This document shows positions 10,080-17,594 of a stretch of DNA of 64,000 nucleotides, piece after piece (within the stretch, counting starts at the first letter, position 1; every line of letters starts with the position of its first letter). The position numbers were made by a program, and so were the translations under genes. Source of the DNA: a bacterium (lineage in GTDB: Bacteria; NPL-UPA2; JAUVJM01); the NCBI GenBank assembly GCA_030606215.1, contig JAUWGW010000005.1, positions 1 to 64,000 on the forward strand. The letters are read 5' to 3'. The notes below the pieces were generated by a model. The model was not told the DNA's origin. It ran no database searches and worked only from the letters and a program-made list of their open reading frames with translations.

Positions 10080-10713
10080 ACTGGTACTGTTAGGAGCCCC
10101 TGGTGCAGGGAAAGGAACACTGGCAAAGATGATTCAATCGGAATACAGGGTTCCCCACATTTCTACCGGGGACATGTTGAGAGAAGCGGTCAAGGAAGGG
10201 ACACAACTCGGGAAGGAAGCTTCTCAATATATGAATGAAGGAAAACTTGTTCCTGATGATATAGTGATAGGTATTCTGAGGGGAAATATGAAGGACTGTG
10301 AGAAAGGTTTTATCCTTGATGGATTTCCGAGGACAAAGAACCAGGCTGAGGCTCTTCAGACTATCCTTGATGAGGGAGGGGTTTCACCGGATGCAGTGAT
10401 AAATTTTGAAGCTCCACCGGAAGTTTTGATACAGCGTCTTTCCGGGAGAAGGCAATGCTTGGAATGTGGTGCGATTTATCATATAAAGAATATGCCCCCG
10501 AGGAAATCCGGAATATGCGATGTGTGTGGTGGGGAATTGTATCAGCGCGATGATGATAGGAGGGAGGTAGTAGAAGTTCGTTTGAAAGCTTATGAGGAAG
10601 AAACTGCGGAGTTGATTGATTACTATCGGAGCAGGAAGCTTCTTGAGTCTGTAGATGCAGGTAAAGACCCGGAGGCGACATTTGCCAGGGTTAAACACGC
10701 AATAGATGGGTAA
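10066..10713 (+). CDS. adk: Adenylate kinase
   Basis: Adenylate kinase (215 aa) interconverts AMP+ATP and 2 ADP. P-loop [12 protein letters not shown] at residues 10-21, [12 protein letters not shown] for AMP binding, and [16 protein letters not shown]. The LID has two Cys pairs (CLECGAIYH and [14 protein letters not shown]), so a zinc-bound long-type enzyme. The start is GTG 10066 inside secY. It is followed directly by infA; the map gene often found between them is absent. Confidence 0.98.
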   Translation: MGAVKLVLLGAPGAGKGTLAKMIQSEYRVPHISTGDMLREAVKEGTQLGKEASQYMNEGKLVPDDIVIGILRGNMKDCEKGFILDGFPRTKNQAEALQTILDEGGVSPDAVINFEAPPEVLIQRLSGRRQCLECGAIYHIKNMPPRKSGICDVCGGELYQRDDDRREVVEVRLKAYEEETAELIDYYRSRKLLESVDAGKDPEATFARVKHAIDG

Positions 10714-10924
10714 AGAAGAACTGATAAAAGTAGAGGGGAAGGTAATAGAACTTTTGCCAAATACTATGTTTCGTGTTGAACTGGAAAACGGGCATAAGGT
10801 TCTTGCACATATTTCAGGGAAGATGCGAATGCACTATATCCGCATTTTACCTGGGGACAAGGTAGCGGTGGAACTTTCACCGTATGATTTAACGAGAGGA
10901 AGAATCACATACAGGTATAAATGA
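10706..10924 (+). CDS. infA: Translation initiation factor IF-1
   Basis: IF-1 (72 aa, canonical) occupies the 30S A site during initiation. The OB-fold sequence [20 protein letters not shown] and [19 protein letters not shown] is unmistakable. It overlaps the adk stop by 8 nt and leads into rpmJ after 3 nt. Confidence 0.98.
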   Translation: MGKEELIKVEGKVIELLPNTMFRVELENGHKVLAHISGKMRMHYIRILPGDKVAVELSPYDLTRGRITYRYK

Positions 10925-10927
10925 TCG

Positions 10928-11041
10928 ATGAAAGTTCGTAGTTCTGTTAAGGCAATATGTGAAAAGTGCAGGATAATAAGGCGTAAGGGAGTTGTGCGAG
11001 TTATCTGCCGTAACCCGCGCCATAAGCAAAGACAAGGATGA
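10928..11041 (+). CDS. rpmJ: 50S ribosomal protein L36
   Basis: A 37-codon gene whose product begins [20 protein letters not shown] and ends [11 protein letters not shown]. The CxxC, Cys and His ligands of zinc-binding (C+) L36 are intact. L36 stabilises 23S rRNA near the factor site. Its place between infA and rpsM is standard. Stop TGA at 11039-11041. Confidence 0.97.
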   Translation: MKVRSSVKAICEKCRIIRRKGVVRVICRNPRHKQRQG

Positions 11042-11050
11042 GGAGATAGT

Positions 11051-11443
11051 ATGGCAAGGATTGTTGGTATAGACCTTCCTAAGGATAAAAGGGTGGAGAT
11101 AGGCCTTACCTATATCCATGGTATCGGTCGTGATTCATCCAGTAAGATACTTGAGGAAGTTAAAGTAAACCCTGATACCCGCGTGAAGGATTTGACAGAA
11201 GATGAAATAAGCAGGATAGCCGCTATAATACGCTCTGATTATAAAGTGGAAGGTGACCTGCGGCGTGAGGTGACAACGAGTGTAAGGAGATTAATGGATA
11301 TAGGCAGTTACCGCGGGATGAGACACAAGAGGGGGTTACCTGCTCGAGGTCAGAGAACCAAGACTAATGCAAGAACGAGGAAGGGGCCGCGGAAACAAGT
11401 AGGCGTAAGGAAGAAAAGGTCGCTCTTGCCGGGGCAGAAATAG
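11051..11443 (+). CDS. rpsM: 30S ribosomal protein S13
   Basis: S13 (130 aa) bridges the subunits and contacts P-site tRNA. It starts [20 protein letters not shown], has [13 protein letters not shown], and ends with the basic [19 protein letters not shown] tail. A GGAGA ribosome site precedes the start. First of the alpha-operon ribosomal genes. Confidence 0.98.
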   Translation: MARIVGIDLPKDKRVEIGLTYIHGIGRDSSSKILEEVKVNPDTRVKDLTEDEISRIAAIIRSDYKVEGDLRREVTTSVRRLMDIGSYRGMRHKRGLPARGQRTKTNARTRKGPRKQVGVRKKRSLLPGQK

Positions 11444-11459
11444 AGAAAGGGGAGTTTAG

Positions 11460-11858
11460 ATGCCAAAGCCCAGGAGAAAAGGGACACGGGTAAGGAAGAA
11501 GATTACCATTGAAGTTCCAAAAGGCATTGCTCATGTTAAAGCAACATTTAATAACACCATAGTCACAATAACGGATATGAAGGGAAATGTTCTTTGCTGG
11601 GCGAGCTCTGGCAGCGTTGGTTTTAAAGGTTCAAGAAAAAGCACTCCCTTTGCCGCTCAGATGACTGCTCGCTCATCAGCTCAGGTTGCAAAAGAGTATG
11701 GGATGAAACAGGTAGATGTATATGTCAAGGGCCCTGGTGCTGGCAGGGAAGCGGCAATAAGGTCTCTTCAGGCTGCAGGTCTGGGGATAACAATGATAAA
11801 GGATGAAACACCGATACCTCATGATGGGTGTCGTCCTCCAAAGAGAAGGAGGGTATAA
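11460..11858 (+). CDS. rpsK: 30S ribosomal protein S11
   Basis: S11 (132 aa) forms part of the 30S platform. It carries [40 protein letters not shown] and the C-terminal [18 protein letters not shown]. Length is normal. It is spaced 3 nt from rpsD. Confidence 0.98.
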   Translation: MPKPRRKGTRVRKKITIEVPKGIAHVKATFNNTIVTITDMKGNVLCWASSGSVGFKGSRKSTPFAAQMTARSSAQVAKEYGMKQVDVYVKGPGAGREAAIRSLQAAGLGITMIKDETPIPHDGCRPPKRRRV

Positions 11859-11861
11859 AGT

Positions 11862-12485
11862 ATGGGTAGGTATACAGGACCTGTTTGCAGGTTATGTAGA
11901 AGGGAGAGACAGAAACTTTTCCTGAAGGGGAAACGTTGTCTGACAGAAAAATGTGCTTTGTCAGTGAGGAATTATCCTCCCGGCAGGAAATCCAGATTCG
12001 TTCGCAAACTTTCCGGTTACGGTATTAGATTGAGAGAGAAGCAAAAAGCCCGGCGTATTTACGGTCTTATGGAAAAGCAATTCGGACTTCTTTTCAAGAA
12101 AGCTGAGCGTATGAAAGGTGTTACCGGTGTAAATCTTTTGCAGTTACTTGAAAGGCGGCTTGATAATGTTGTTTTCAGGTTCGGGTTTGCAGCGAGCCGT
12201 CCTCAGGCAAGACAACTGGTAAGGCATGGTCATTTCCTTGTCAACGGGAAAAAGGTGGATATCCCATCGTATTCGGTGGAAGTTGGAGATGAAATTGAGC
12301 TTAGACAGAAAAGCCGCGGTCTGAATGTTGTCAAGGAAGGATTTGAAGCAGCAGCTGAGGGGGAAGGCCCTGCGTGGCTTGAATTTAATGAATCGGAATT
12401 GAAAGGGAAGGTTTTGAGATTTCCAGCTCGTGAGGAGATGCCACCTATCCGGGAACAGTCTATTGTGGAACTTTATTCAAAGTAG
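11862..12485 (+). CDS. rpsD: 30S ribosomal protein S4, zinc-type
   Basis: S4 (207 aa) nucleates 30S assembly. An N-terminal Cys set (CRLCRRE...CLTEKCAL) marks the zinc-binding version. The S4 RNA-binding domain reads [20 protein letters not shown] and [20 protein letters not shown]. Length is normal. Confidence 0.98.
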   Translation: MGRYTGPVCRLCRRERQKLFLKGKRCLTEKCALSVRNYPPGRKSRFVRKLSGYGIRLREKQKARRIYGLMEKQFGLLFKKAERMKGVTGVNLLQLLERRLDNVVFRFGFAASRPQARQLVRHGHFLVNGKKVDIPSYSVEVGDEIELRQKSRGLNVVKEGFEAAAEGEGPAWLEFNESELKGKVLRFPAREEMPPIREQSIVELYSK

Positions 12486-12497
12486 AGGAGGAGACAA

Positions 12498-13523
12498 ATG
12501 AGCCCAAAGTGGAAAGGGCTTGAAATGCCTCGTGAAGTTAAGTGCGACCAGGAGACACTTACGAAAAATTATGGTAAATTCATAGTGGAACCTCTTGAGC
12601 GCGGTTATGGGATTACAGTTGGCAATTCATTGCGTAGAGTTCTTCTTTCTTCCGTTAAGGGAGGAGCAGTGACTTCTGTGCGAATAGAGGGTGCGCCGCA
12701 TGAATTCAGCACAATTTCGGGAGTCAGGGAAGATTGTGCTGAAATTATTCTCAACCTGAAACAGTTGATACTGAAGGTTGCGGATGGATCTCCAAGAATT
12801 GCGAAGATTTCTGCAAAGGGACAGGGGGAGGTTACCGGGGCTGATGTTATCACTGACAGCGGGGTTGAAGTCCTTAATCCAGGTTTGCATATTGCGACCC
12901 TGGATAAAGGAGGAAAACTCAACATTGAGATGGAAGTTGCAGCCGGTAGTGGGTATGTTCCAGCTGAGATGAATAAGAAAGAGGAGCAGCCCATAGGGGT
13001 TATACCTGTTGACTCCGTTTTTTCACCGGTGAGGAAGGCAAACTATACCGTGGAGGACGCGCGTGTTGGGCAGAGAACAGATTATAATCGTCTGATTATT
13101 GAAATATGGACCAATGGAGTCGTAACCCCTGGTGAAGCTGTAGATCAGGCCGCACAGCTTTTAAGGAAATACCTTTCAAAATTTGTTACTACTGAGGAAG
13201 AAGAAGAGGAAATTGAAGAAGAGTTAAGTGAGGAAGAAAAGAAAAGAGTTGAGTATCTCAATATGCCTGTCAGCGAGCTTGAACTCTCTGTGCGTTCACA
13301 AAACTGTCTGGAGGCTGCGAAGATAAAAACGATAAGGGGTCTTGTTCAGAAGACAGAACAGGAGATGTTAAAGTACAAGAATTTCGGAAAGAAATCTCTA
13401 AGTGAAATAAAACAGATACTTGCGGAGATGAATTTATCTTTTGGAATGAAACTGGAGGAAGAGGAGAAAGATGCGCCATCGCAAGGGACGAAAAAAACTC
13501 GTTCCGACCACAAGAGAACATAA
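12498..13523 (+). CDS. rpoA: RNA polymerase alpha subunit
   Basis: RpoA (341 aa). The N-terminal dimerisation domain has [20 protein letters not shown] and the alpha-CTD (about residues 255-315) has [20 protein letters not shown] with [17 protein letters not shown], able to contact UP elements and activators. An acidic Glu-rich linker at about 233-252 joins them. The last 17 codons lie inside rplQ (53-nt overlap), so the tail after LEEEEK is shared coding DNA and unlikely to be conserved. Confidence 0.98.
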   Translation: MSPKWKGLEMPREVKCDQETLTKNYGKFIVEPLERGYGITVGNSLRRVLLSSVKGGAVTSVRIEGAPHEFSTISGVREDCAEIILNLKQLILKVADGSPRIAKISAKGQGEVTGADVITDSGVEVLNPGLHIATLDKGGKLNIEMEVAAGSGYVPAEMNKKEEQPIGVIPVDSVFSPVRKANYTVEDARVGQRTDYNRLIIEIWTNGVVTPGEAVDQAAQLLRKYLSKFVTTEEEEEEIEEELSEEEKKRVEYLNMPVSELELSVRSQNCLEAAKIKTIRGLVQKTEQEMLKYKNFGKKSLSEIKQILAEMNLSFGMKLEEEEKDAPSQGTKKTRSDHKRT

Positions 13524-13824
13524 AGGTTTGATGCTTAACCTTTTGAAAGCTCTTTTTAAGCGTCAGGAGATAAAGACGACGCAGGCAAGAGGTAAGGAAC
13601 TGAAGAAACTGGCTGAGCATCTCATAACAGTGGCAAAAAAAAACGATATTCATTCAAGACGGCAAGTTTTCAGAGCAGTTCGGGATAAAGAAATAACGCA
13701 AGATGTTTTCAATTCAATTGCACCGCGCTTTTCTGAGAGGAAAGGCGGGTATATACAGGCAATAAAGGTCGGCCCACGCCGTGGGGATGGCGCCCAGATG
13801 GTTCTCGTCAAACTGCTGAAATAG
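13471..13824 (+). CDS. rplQ: 50S ribosomal protein L17
   Basis: L17 (117 aa) sits near the tunnel exit. It starts [20 protein letters not shown] with a strong GAGGAGAAAG site inside rpo[21 protein letters not shown] and [20 protein letters not shown] are conserved. It overlaps rpoA by 53 nt. Last gene of the ribosomal superoperon; I see no convincing hairpin terminator after it. Confidence 0.97.
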   Translation: MRHRKGRKKLVPTTREHKGLMLNLLKALFKRQEIKTTQARGKELKKLAEHLITVAKKNDIHSRRQVFRAVRDKEITQDVFNSIAPRFSERKGGYIQAIKVGPRRGDGAQMVLVKLLK

Positions 13825-13896
13825 AAGAAGATTCATATTTCACAGACCCATTAAAATCTATTCAGTTTAATTGCAGAAATTATACCTGAGGAGACA

Positions 13897-14934
13897 ATGA
13901 CTCCAAGAGAACGCTGGCTTGCTGTGCTTAATCGTGGGAAACCTGACCGTATCCCGATGGACTACTGGGCTACCGAAGAGGTTACAGCAAAACTTATGAA
14001 ATATTTAGGTTGTGGGACTGAAAAAGCATTGTTTGAACATTTGCATATTGATAAGGTCATCACGGTAGGACCAAGATACATAGGACCTTCTCTTCCGGAG
14101 CATACAGATGTTTTTGGCTGTCGTCTTAAGGAAGTGAGCTATGAAAGCGGTGTTTACTCAGAGTGTGTCTATCATCCGTTAGCTGAATACAAGATGCTTG
14201 ATGAGATCAAACAGAATTACAAATGGCCTAATCCGGATTGGTATGATTACTCAGAGATTCCCGCTCAGGTTTCTGGTGAAGAAATGTATCCTATTCGCGG
14301 CGGTGGTTCAGAACCATTTTTGACCTATAAAAACTTGCGCGGTCAGGAACAGGCCTTTATGGACCTGATACTCAACCCTGAAATTGTGCATTTCTGTCTC
14401 GATAAGCTGTTTGACCTGTGCTATGAGAATACTCTTCGCATCTACGAGCAGATTCCGGGAAAGGTAATGATTACCTATGTAGCAGAAGATTTTGGCTCGC
14501 AGGAGGACTTGATGTACTCTCCTGCCCAGATTCGTGAATTCTTTATCCTGAGGATGAAGCGTATGATGGATCTGGCTCATCAGGCTGGTGCTTTTGTATT
14601 TTTTCACAGTGACGGAGCTGTCAGGAAAATCGTTCCAGATATGATTGAGGCTGGGATTGATGTTTTAAACCCCATTCAATGGCGGTGCAAAGGAATGGAG
14701 CGGGAAGCTCTCGAACGCGATTTTGGAGACAAGGTGATTTTTCACGGGGGTGTGGACAATCAGCACACATTGGCTTTTGGTTCGGTGGAAGAGGTTCGCC
14801 AGGAAGTAATTGACAATCTTCGTATCTTAGGGAAGGGTGGCGGTTATATCCTTGCCCCCTGCCATAATATTCAGTCGGTCAGTCCTCCGGAAAATATTGT
14901 AGCTATGTATGAGACGGGATATAAGAATGGATAG
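13897..14934 (+). CDS. Uroporphyrinogen decarboxylase family protein (methyltransferase-like)
   Basis: A 345-aa TIM-barrel protein of the UroD/methylcobamide:CoM methyltransferase superfamily. It begins MTPRERWLAVLNRGKPDRIP, the typical start of the non-heme branch of this family, and has FFHSDGAVRKIVPDMIEAGI near the C-terminal active site, then FHGGVDNQH and ILAPCHNIQSVSPPENIVAM. Such proteins often transfer methyl groups or act beside glycoside-utilisation genes; no substrate can be assigned. GAGGAGA precedes the ATG. A defective second copy lies at 15969-16147. Confidence 0.85.
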   Translation: MTPRERWLAVLNRGKPDRIPMDYWATEEVTAKLMKYLGCGTEKALFEHLHIDKVITVGPRYIGPSLPEHTDVFGCRLKEVSYESGVYSECVYHPLAEYKMLDEIKQNYKWPNPDWYDYSEIPAQVSGEEMYPIRGGGSEPFLTYKNLRGQEQAFMDLILNPEIVHFCLDKLFDLCYENTLRIYEQIPGKVMITYVAEDFGSQEDLMYSPAQIREFFILRMKRMMDLAHQAGAFVFFHSDGAVRKIVPDMIEAGIDVLNPIQWRCKGMEREALERDFGDKVIFHGGVDNQHTLAFGSVEEVRQEVIDNLRILGKGGGYILAPCHNIQSVSPPENIVAMYETGYKNG

Positions 14935-14947
14935 GTCCAAAATAGTT

Positions 14948-15049
14948 ATGAGGAAGTTTAAGCAACCTGAGCCTGAATACAGAAGTGCGCCGTTCTGGTC
15001 ATGTCAGGCAGGTAACCACAGCCCTCTTATTTTATATTCAGGGGGTTAG
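14948..15049 (+). pseudogene. N-terminal remnant of a glycoside-hydrolase-like gene
   Basis: Fourteen nt after the UroD-like gene, ATG 14948 opens a 33-codon frame starting MRKFKQPEPEYRSAPFWSCQ. The pattern of a basic start, a PxxEYR stretch and APFWSW is how a group of large bacterial glycosidase-like proteins begins. Here it breaks off after the FWS motif into unrelated sequence and a stop at 15047. I read it as the stump of a gene once cotranscribed with the UroD-like gene. Family assignment is from memory of the motif only. Confidence 0.45.
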
Positions 15050-15066
15050 TATAGTTGCTTCATAAT

Positions 15067-15639
15067 CTATTTGGGAAGTAGTTTCTTAAGATCATCAAAT
15101 ATCTCAGGCGTCTCCAAAATTTTAGCAAATTCTTTAACCCAGTATTTGATGCGTTTAAAATCAAGGTTTGGATTTACCTCTAAAACAGACCGAATATCTT
15201 CCAAATCTATTGGCCGATGAGCAACTGCCTTCATTATTATTAAATCCTCAGGGGTTGGCAGTTGAAACGTCAACTTTCCTGTTTTAAAAACTTTACCACG
15301 ACTCAAAGCCTCAATTTCAAAAGGGAGAATACCAAGAGACAGGTCAATATTAACACCACTCGCTTCATGTTTGAGAAGAAGAACCCGATTTTTTTGAGCG
15401 AATTCGATAGCATTTGTAATCCGGGGTGATAAACCGTACCTGGTAGCTTTCTTCAGGAAATTTTCCAGATCATCTTTCGGGAGGAAGATAAGACCATCAA
15501 TGTCAGCAGTGAAACGTGCTTTTCCAAGTATACTGGCAGCAACTCCCCCAATTATCAAACTTTTGACCCCTGCATGGGATAAAAAATTAAGCAATGCTTC
15601 TAAAGGACTCAGAAGAGACTTTATTTTATTTCGGCTCAC
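15067..15639 (-). CDS. Nucleotidyltransferase, AbiEii/DUF6036-like
   Basis: A 190-aa minus-strand protein with a minimal nucleotidyltransferase core: SLIIGGVAASILGKARFTAD followed by ID (GG...DxD pattern) at about residues 29-49, and a later acidic strand NIDLSLGILPFE. LPTPEDLIIMKAVAHRPIDL is typical of AbiEii-like and related nucleotidyltransferases. It overlaps the upstream small gene by 14 nt, a two-gene unit resembling type IV TA or defence pairs. The activity (NMP transfer to tRNA or protein) is not provable from sequence. Confidence 0.7.
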   Translation of the reverse strand: MSRNKIKSLLSPLEALLNFLSHAGVKSLIIGGVAASILGKARFTADIDGLIFLPKDDLENFLKKATRYGLSPRITNAIEFAQKNRVLLLKHEASGVNIDLSLGILPFEIEALSRGKVFKTGKLTFQLPTPEDLIIMKAVAHRPIDLEDIRSVLEVNPNLDFKRIKYWVKEFAKILETPEIFDDLKKLLPK

Positions 15640-15856
15640 TATAATAATCCTTTAACTGTCGCCACTTTTTCATTATATCGTAAGTCTCAGAATCAGTTCT
15701 TTTGGCACGCAAGTTCAAATTTTTGCCTAAATCAAATATTGCTAAGGTCAGGTCAAATCGATCTTTTAAAGATGTTTTTCTTAGTTCCTCAATCTCAATC
15801 TCATGCACCGCTTCCCACCGACTCTTAAGATAATTTACTACTTCTTTTTTTCTCAT
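15626..15856 (-). CDS. Small partner protein of the nucleotidyltransferase
   Basis: A 76-aa charged helical protein starting MRKKEVVNYLKSRWEAVHEI. ATG 15856 is preferred over 15892 because a TATAAT-like box lies at 15867-15872, only 10 nt before it. It overlaps the nucleotidyltransferase gene by 14 nt and is first in the unit, the usual place of an antitoxin or cognate regulator. I do not recognise a domain. The role as partner is inferred from gene order. Confidence 0.6.
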   Translation of the reverse strand: MRKKEVVNYLKSRWEAVHEIEIEELRKTSLKDRFDLTLAIFDLGKNLNLRAKRTDSETYDIMKKWRQLKDYYSEPK

Positions 15857-15866
15857 CTTTATTAAG

Positions 15867-15872
15867 ATTATA
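15867..15872 (-). promoter_or_regulatory. -10 box of the nucleotidyltransferase pair
   Basis: On the minus strand TATAAT ends 10 nt before ATG 15856, with no Shine-Dalgarno sequence between. A transcript starting 6-7 nt after the box would be nearly leaderless. The -35 region is poor. Confidence 0.5.
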
Positions 15873-15940
15873 TCATAAGCACAACCCAACAATAAGGAAA
15901 AAGTTTGAACCTGACATTTTTTTGTTTTTGACTCTACCTC

Positions 15941-15969
15941 GGCTCCCAGATTTCTGGCCGCCTTTTTTT
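15941..15969 (+). terminator. Possible weak hairpin and T-tract
   Basis: CCAG/CTGG with flanking GGC/GCC can form a hairpin (15941-15962) with a 2x2 internal loop, followed by seven T residues at 15963-15969. It lies just before the UroD remnant. The stem is weak, so function as a terminator is uncertain. Confidence 0.3.
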
Positions 15970-16147
15970 CTATTCAGTTTAATTACAGAAATTATGTTTA
16001 AGGAGACAATGACTCCAGAGAACGCTGGCTTGCTGTGCTTAACCGTGAAAAGCCTGACCATGTTCTTGCCCCATGCCATAATATTCAGCCGGTCAGTCCT
16101 CCGGAAAATATTGTAGCTATGTATGAGACGGGATATAAGAATGGATA
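15969..16147 (+). pseudogene. Internally deleted second copy of the UroD-family gene
   Basis: About 95 bp of upstream region plus gene start (matching 13857-13954) is joined directly to the last ~78 bp (matching 14858-14934) of the gene at 13897-14934. The shared start includes GAGGAGACAATGACTCCA-like sequence (here AAGGAGACAATGACTCCA), and the end shares ATATTGTAGCTATGTATGAG. About 900 bp of the middle is missing. At the fusion the sequence equals the expected 5' to 3' join except for three transitions. Loss of one A after ACTCC also shifts the frame. Non-functional. Confidence 0.85.
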
Positions 16148-16163
16148 AGATTTTGGTATTTCC

Positions 16164-16192
16164 TTGACAAGTGGTATGAAGATGGTTATACT
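16164..16192 (+). promoter_or_regulatory. Promoter of the RHH/MazF pair
   Basis: TTGACA (16164-16169), 17-nt spacer, TATACT (16187-16192): near-consensus sigma-70-type promoter. It lies immediately after the UroD remnant and 20 nt before the antitoxin ATG at 16213. Confidence 0.85.
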
Positions 16193-16212
16193 TTAGTATG
16201 GGGGTGGTTCTA

Positions 16213-16473
16213 ATGCAGAATGTGCGTAAAATCGCCATCAGCTTACCGAAAGACGATTTTAAAGAGATAGAAAAGGTGTGCGCAAGGATGGGCATTGGAC
16301 GTAGCGCTGTTATTGGCCGGGCCATTCGTTTCTGGTTACAGCAGAGGGAAAAGGCACAAATGATCAAGTGCTACGAAGATGGCTACAAACGGAAGCCCGA
16401 AAGAGTGTTTGATTTGGAGAGCTTTGAGAAGGCGGAACTCGAAGTTTTGGATGCTAAAGAGGATTGGTCATGA
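16213..16473 (+). CDS. Ribbon-helix-helix antitoxin
   Basis: An 86-aa protein whose start MQNVRKIAISLPKDDFKEIE and following GIGRSAVIGRAIRFWLQ form a ribbon-helix-helix DNA-binding fold. The acidic C-terminal tail (LESFEKAELEVLDAKEDWS) should wrap the toxin. ATG 16213 has a GGGGGTGG site 5 nt upstream; ATG 16198 lies only 5 nt after the -10 box and is rejected. It overlaps the toxin gene by 4 nt (ATGA). Likely autoregulates the pair. Confidence 0.85.
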   Translation: MQNVRKIAISLPKDDFKEIEKVCARMGIGRSAVIGRAIRFWLQQREKAQMIKCYEDGYKRKPERVFDLESFEKAELEVLDAKEDWS

Positions 16474-16784
16474 AGAGGGGAGAGGTCTGGTGGGCAGATA
16501 TACCCAAACCGATTGGCCGACGGCCGGTTGTCTTGCTTTCTCGAGATGAAGCTTACCGAGTTCGTGATGCTGTTACCGTAGCAGAAGTAACTCAGACTAT
16601 GCGTAACATTCCTGTAGAGGTGCCGCTTACGAAAGAAGATGGCTTGATGAAAAAGTGTGTTGCTAATTTAGATATGATTATTACTATACGAAAATCACTC
16701 CTTGTAGAACGTATATGCCTGTTAAAACAGGAAAAGATAAGCTCCGTAGGCAAAGCCATAAAATTTGCCTTAGCGTTGGATTAG
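16470..16784 (+). CDS. mazF: MazF/PemK-family endoribonuclease toxin
   Basis: A 104-aa toxin of the MazF/PemK family, mRNA interferases that cut single-stranded RNA. It starts MKRGEVWWADIPKPIGRRPV, the standard opening with the RGEVWW motif and RPVVLLSRD. VPLTKEDGLMKKCVANLDMI is the usual second block. ATG 16470 overlaps the antitoxin stop; an in-frame TTG at 16464 is less likely. Neutralised by the RHH protein encoded upstream (inference). Confidence 0.88.
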   Translation: MKRGEVWWADIPKPIGRRPVVLLSRDEAYRVRDAVTVAEVTQTMRNIPVEVPLTKEDGLMKKCVANLDMIITIRKSLLVERICLLKQEKISSVGKAIKFALALD

Positions 16785-16844
16785 ATAAGATCCAGCCTAC
16801 CTGATTTTTCCACGAAGTCTCCGAGCCGGAGGCGATGGTGACTC

Positions 16845-16873
16845 TTGACATAAGGGATGTCGTATGCTATAGT
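16845..16873 (+). promoter_or_regulatory. Promoter of the rplU-rpmA-obg operon
   Basis: TTGACA (16845-16850), 17-nt spacer, TATAGT (16868-16873), 27 nt before ATG 16901, with GGAGGGG as ribosome site between. A small CTCCG/CGGAG hairpin at 16819-16831 lies just upstream but has no T-run. Confidence 0.85.
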
Positions 16874-16900
16874 TATGCCGTTATTAATGGAGGGGAAACG

Positions 16901-17221
16901 ATGTATGCTGTGGTTGCAACTGGAGGAAAACAGTACAAGGTTTCAGCTGGTGATAGAATCAAAGTGGAAAAACTTAATGAGCAAACCGGGGAATCCATTG
17001 AACTCAGTGAGGTTCTCTTAGTTGTTGATGGCGAGAAGGTAAAAGTGGGACAACCAAAAGTAAAAAATGCAAAAGTGGTAGCTCAGGTAATAGGGCATGG
17101 ACGTGGGAGGAAGAAAATTATTTTCAAGAAGAAGAAAAGGGAGAAATACCGCCGTAAGGCTGGACATCGTCAGGAATATACAGAACTGGAAATAAAGGAA
17201 ATTGGTTGTGGAGGTGAGTAG
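16901..17221 (+). CDS. rplU: 50S ribosomal protein L21
   Basis: L21 (106 aa) is a 50S structural protein. ATG 16901 gives [20 protein letters not shown] with GGAGGGG upstream; the frame is open further upstream but that is promoter [23 protein letters not shown] and [15 protein letters not shown] are characteristic. It pairs with rpmA after 2 nt. Confidence 0.98.
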   Translation: MYAVVATGGKQYKVSAGDRIKVEKLNEQTGESIELSEVLLVVDGEKVKVGQPKVKNAKVVAQVIGHGRGRKKIIFKKKKREKYRRKAGHRQEYTELEIKEIGCGGE

Positions 17222-17223
17222 CA

Positions 17224-17472
17224 ATGGCGCATAAGAAGGGAATGGGAAGTTCCCGGAATGGTCGTGAAAGCAGGTCACAGAGGTTAGGTGTAAAACGGTT
17301 TGGCGGGCAGCTTGTCAGGGCAGGCAATATACTTATAAGGCAGCGTGGCACAAAGTTCGCACCTGGCAGAAATGTTGGCATTGGCAGTGATGATACCCTA
17401 TTTGCGAAGGCTGATGGGGTTGTTAAATTTGAGAGTAAGAATGGAAGACCTCGTATTGTGAGTGTTCTCTGA
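17224..17472 (+). CDS. rpmA: 50S ribosomal protein L27
   Basis: L27 (82 aa); its N-terminal arm reaches the peptidyl transferase centre. It begins directly [20 protein letters not shown], so there is no cleavable Firmicutes-type N-terminal extension. [20 protein letters not shown] and [16 protein letters not shown] follow. The stop codon coincides with the edge of an inverted-repeat element. Confidence 0.98.
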   Translation: MAHKKGMGSSRNGRESRSQRLGVKRFGGQLVRAGNILIRQRGTKFAPGRNVGIGSDDTLFAKADGVVKFESKNGRPRIVSVL

Positions 17473-17579
17473 TTCAGACAGCAGAGGTTAGCATGGGAGA
17501 CATCCTACGTAGTAATTTTCCAAAGCCCTCCGCAGGATGTCTCCCATACTAAGGCACATGACAGCCCAGTGTCTGAATC
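17471..17579. repeat. 109-bp nested inverted-repeat element
   Basis: Outer 10-bp arms GATTCAGACA (17471-17480) and TGTCTGAATC (17570-17579) are perfect. Inner 14-bp arms ATGGGAGACATCCT (17493-17506) and AGGATGTCTCCCAT (17534-17547) are also perfect, around a 27-nt loop. It fills the rpmA-obg gap and starts within the rpmA stop codon. It looks like a small palindromic mobile repeat. No T-run follows, so it is not a classic terminator. Confidence 0.75.
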
Positions 17580-17594
17580 GCAGTGTGAGTGTTG

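Noticed and set aside
13825-13896. Terminator after rplQ
   Set aside because: No stable hairpin or T-run; the region is AT-rich and shared with the duplicated upstream part of the UroD-like gene.
13897-14934. hemE (heme-pathway uroporphyrinogen decarboxylase)
   Set aside because: The N-terminus MTPRERWLAVLNRGKPDRIP is of the methyltransferase-like branch and no heme genes are nearby.
15922-16116. A 64-codon + frame across the UroD remnant
   Set aside because: It reads the remnant in a shifted frame and begins in non-coding DNA; no protein family resemblance.
16198-16212. ATG 16198 as the start of the RHH antitoxin
   Set aside because: It lies only 5 nt after the -10 box TATACT and has no ribosome site; ATG 16213 has GGGGGTGG 5 nt upstream and gives the conserved start.
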